This document shows, in pieces, positions 62,576 through 64,000 of a stretch of DNA of 64,000 bases. This DNA comes from Gelidibacter maritimus (GTDB lineage: Bacteria > Bacteroidota > Bacteroidia > Flavobacteriales > Flavobacteriaceae): the NCBI RefSeq assembly GCF_014062315.1, contig NZ_JACGLT010000002.1, positions 248,001-312,000 on the forward strand, read 5' to 3'. Position 1 is the stretch's first letter. Every line of letters begins with the position of its first letter. Under the pieces are notes generated by a model, which worked only from the letters and a program-made list of their open reading frames with translations, ran no database searches and was not told the DNA's origin. A program made the position numbers and the translations under genes.

Positions 62576-64000
62576 CTAAAAATTACAATTGGCAATTTCA
62601 GTAACCCTTAAGGTATTTACCATTCCTTTTTCCTGTATTGGCATGGCTGCTAAACTTACTAACATATCACCAATTTCAAGATAACCCTCCTTACACGCTA
62701 TAGCGTTCACATCTTCAATGGTTTCATCGGTACTTACAAATTTATCGTAGAAAAAAGCTTTAACGCCCCACAGCATACTAAGTTGGGTCAAAATGCGACG
62801 GTTGGAAGTAAATACCAAAATATGCGCGCTTGGACGCCATGCCGAAATTTGAAAGGCGGTATAGCCACTATTGGTCAATGTTGAAATTGCCCTTGCATTA
62901 ATTTCATTAGCCATGTTTGCGGCGTGGAAGCATATAGATTTTGTAATGTAACGTTTTGTGCGAATGTGGGGAGGCGATTGCGGCACTTTAATTAACGGGG
63001 AGTCCTCAACACTTTTGACAATATTGCTCATTTGTCTGATGACCTGCACTGGGTATTGCCCCACAGAAGTTTCGCCAGAAAGCATTACCGCATCAGCACC
63101 ATCCATAACGGAGTTGGCTACGTCATTAACCTCTGCTCGGGTTGGCGTCAGACTGGAAATCATCGTTTCCATCATTTGTGTGGCAATAATTACTGGAATA
63201 CGAGCGCGTTTTGCTCTTAAAACCAATTGCTTTTGGATTAAAGGAACCTCCTCTGCAGGAATTTCCACACCCAAATCGCCACGTGCCACCATCAAACCGT
63301 CACAATAGGCAACAATTTTGTCAATATTTTCAACGGCTTCCGGCTTTTCAATTTTAGCAATGATCGGAATTTTATGATCACTATGTTTTTTGATCAGTTC
63401 TTCAAGCTCCATTAGGTCTTCCGCATGACGCACAAAAGACAAAGCCATCCAGTCCACTTGCATCTTGACCGCAAAAATGGCATCTTCAACATCTTTTTCG
63501 GTCAATGCCGGCTGTGAAATATTCGTATTTGGTAAGTTGACGCCTTTCTTCGATTTTAATGGGCCACCCTGAATGACACGGGCCTTAACTTCAGATTTCT
63601 TATCTGTAGACACCACTTCAAAAATCAATTTGCCATCATCAAGCAAAATACGTTCACCTGGCTTTGCATCCTGTGGAAATTTATCATAGGTCATATAAAC
63701 ACGTTCTTTTGTGCCTACAAACTTTTTACCGGTTGCAAAAATAATTTCATCACCTGCATTTACCACTACTTCACCTTTCATCACACCAACGCGTAGTTTG
63801 GGCCCTTGCAAATCGCCCAAAATTGCCGCATTATATCCAAACTCCTCATTGAGTTCACGAATCATTTTGATGCGTTCTTCAACATCAGTGTAATCAGCAT
63901 GTGAGAAATTGATTCTAAAGACATCCACACCCTCATCAAGCATACCTTTAAGTATGGCTTTAGTGCTTGTAGCTGGTCCTAACGTAGCTACTATTTTTGT
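62576..64000 (-). CDS. pyk: Pyruvate kinase, N-terminus outside the window
   Basis: 475 codons are present; the frame runs off the end, where it reads TKIVATLGPATSTKAILKG and then MLDEGVDVFRINFSHAD, so only the first few codons are missing. The ATG at 63943 is internal. Catalytic segments: IIAKIEKPEAVENIDKI (active-site Lys, Glu) and MVARGDLGVEIP (metal-binding region). The C-terminal allosteric domain ends in TLRVTEIANCNF. It converts phosphoenolpyruvate and ADP to pyruvate and ATP, the last glycolytic step. Confidence 0.96.
   Translation of the reverse strand, partial: TKIVATLGPATSTKAILKGMLDEGVDVFRINFSHADYTDVEERIKMIRELNEEFGYNAAILGDLQGPKLRVGVMKGEVVVNAGDEIIFATGKKFVGTKERVYMTYDKFPQDAKPGERILLDDGKLIFEVVSTDKKSEVKARVIQGGPLKSKKGVNLPNTNISQPALTEKDVEDAIFAVKMQVDWMALSFVRHAEDLMELEELIKKHSDHKIPIIAKIEKPEAVENIDKIVAYCDGLMVARGDLGVEIPAEEVPLIQKQLVLRAKRARIPVIIATQMMETMISSLTPTRAEVNDVANSVMDGADAVMLSGETSVGQYPVQVIRQMSNIVKSVEDSPLIKVPQSPPHIRTKRYITKSICFHAANMANEINARAISTLTNSGYTAFQISAWRPSAHILVFTSNRRILTQLSMLWGVKAFFYDKFVSTDETIEDVNAIACKEGYLEIGDMLVSLAAMPIQEKGMVNTLRVTEIANCNF

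Overview
The window looks like a chromosomal segment of a Flavobacteriaceae genome (Bacteroidota, probably marine). The evidence is low G+C, near-absence of Shine-Dalgarno sites, repeated TAnnTTTG-type -7 promoter boxes, and typical families: a TonB receptor with a DUF5689 partner, DUF3078, DUF2480, DUF4199, a long L21, a single-subunit SdhC and a SUF gene cluster. Species cannot be read from the sequence. No rRNA, tRNA, CRISPR array, insertion sequence or phage region was seen. About 46 genes are supported, including one truncated at each end; two loci are broken.

Layout. 1-8 kb: end of a secreted protein gene, mfd, a TerB-like protein, a four-helix membrane protein and pbpC. 8-15 kb: a very large alpha-2-macroglobulin lipoprotein next to pbpC (periplasmic defence and cell-wall repair) and an isoaspartyl peptidase. 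15-25 kb: an aldehyde dehydrogenase, then a secreted endonuclease/exonuclease/phosphatase (EEP) protein, a TonB receptor, a DUF5689 lipoprotein and a small membrane protein. These are followed by an unknown ORF with an attC-like palindrome and a second EEP gene broken by a one-base frameshift. 25-38 kb: hflX, then on the minus strand a long Fe-S assembly cluster (sufA, sufB, lipoprotein, sufC, sufD, sufS, DUF4377-META lipoprotein, sufE, SufT-like, ABC exporter, DUF2480, DUF3078). A decayed four-helix-bundle (IVP) gene sits between sufC and sufD.

38-46 kb: thiL, three tandem copies of a small probable zinc-binding protein, a hydrolase, brnQ, an ACT-type protein beside aspartate kinase (lysC), and a metallopeptidase. 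46-54 kb: the sdhCAB operon, a membrane-anchored MutS-like ATPase, rplU-rpmA, and an ABC ATPase with a degenerate first half. 54-64 kb: a paired M16 peptidase operon, a cysteine-rich heavy-metal-binding lipoprotein, a YciI-like lipoprotein, a CYTH protein with an NAD(P)-binding protein, dinB, a small lipoprotein and pyruvate kinase running off the end.

Most of the window is housekeeping. The accessory signals are the TonB/DUF5689/EEP locus with its cassette-like insertion, the IVP remnant in the suf cluster, the small LFGH/CxxC triplet, and short dispersed palindromes. I did not find a convincing wholly new multi-gene system.
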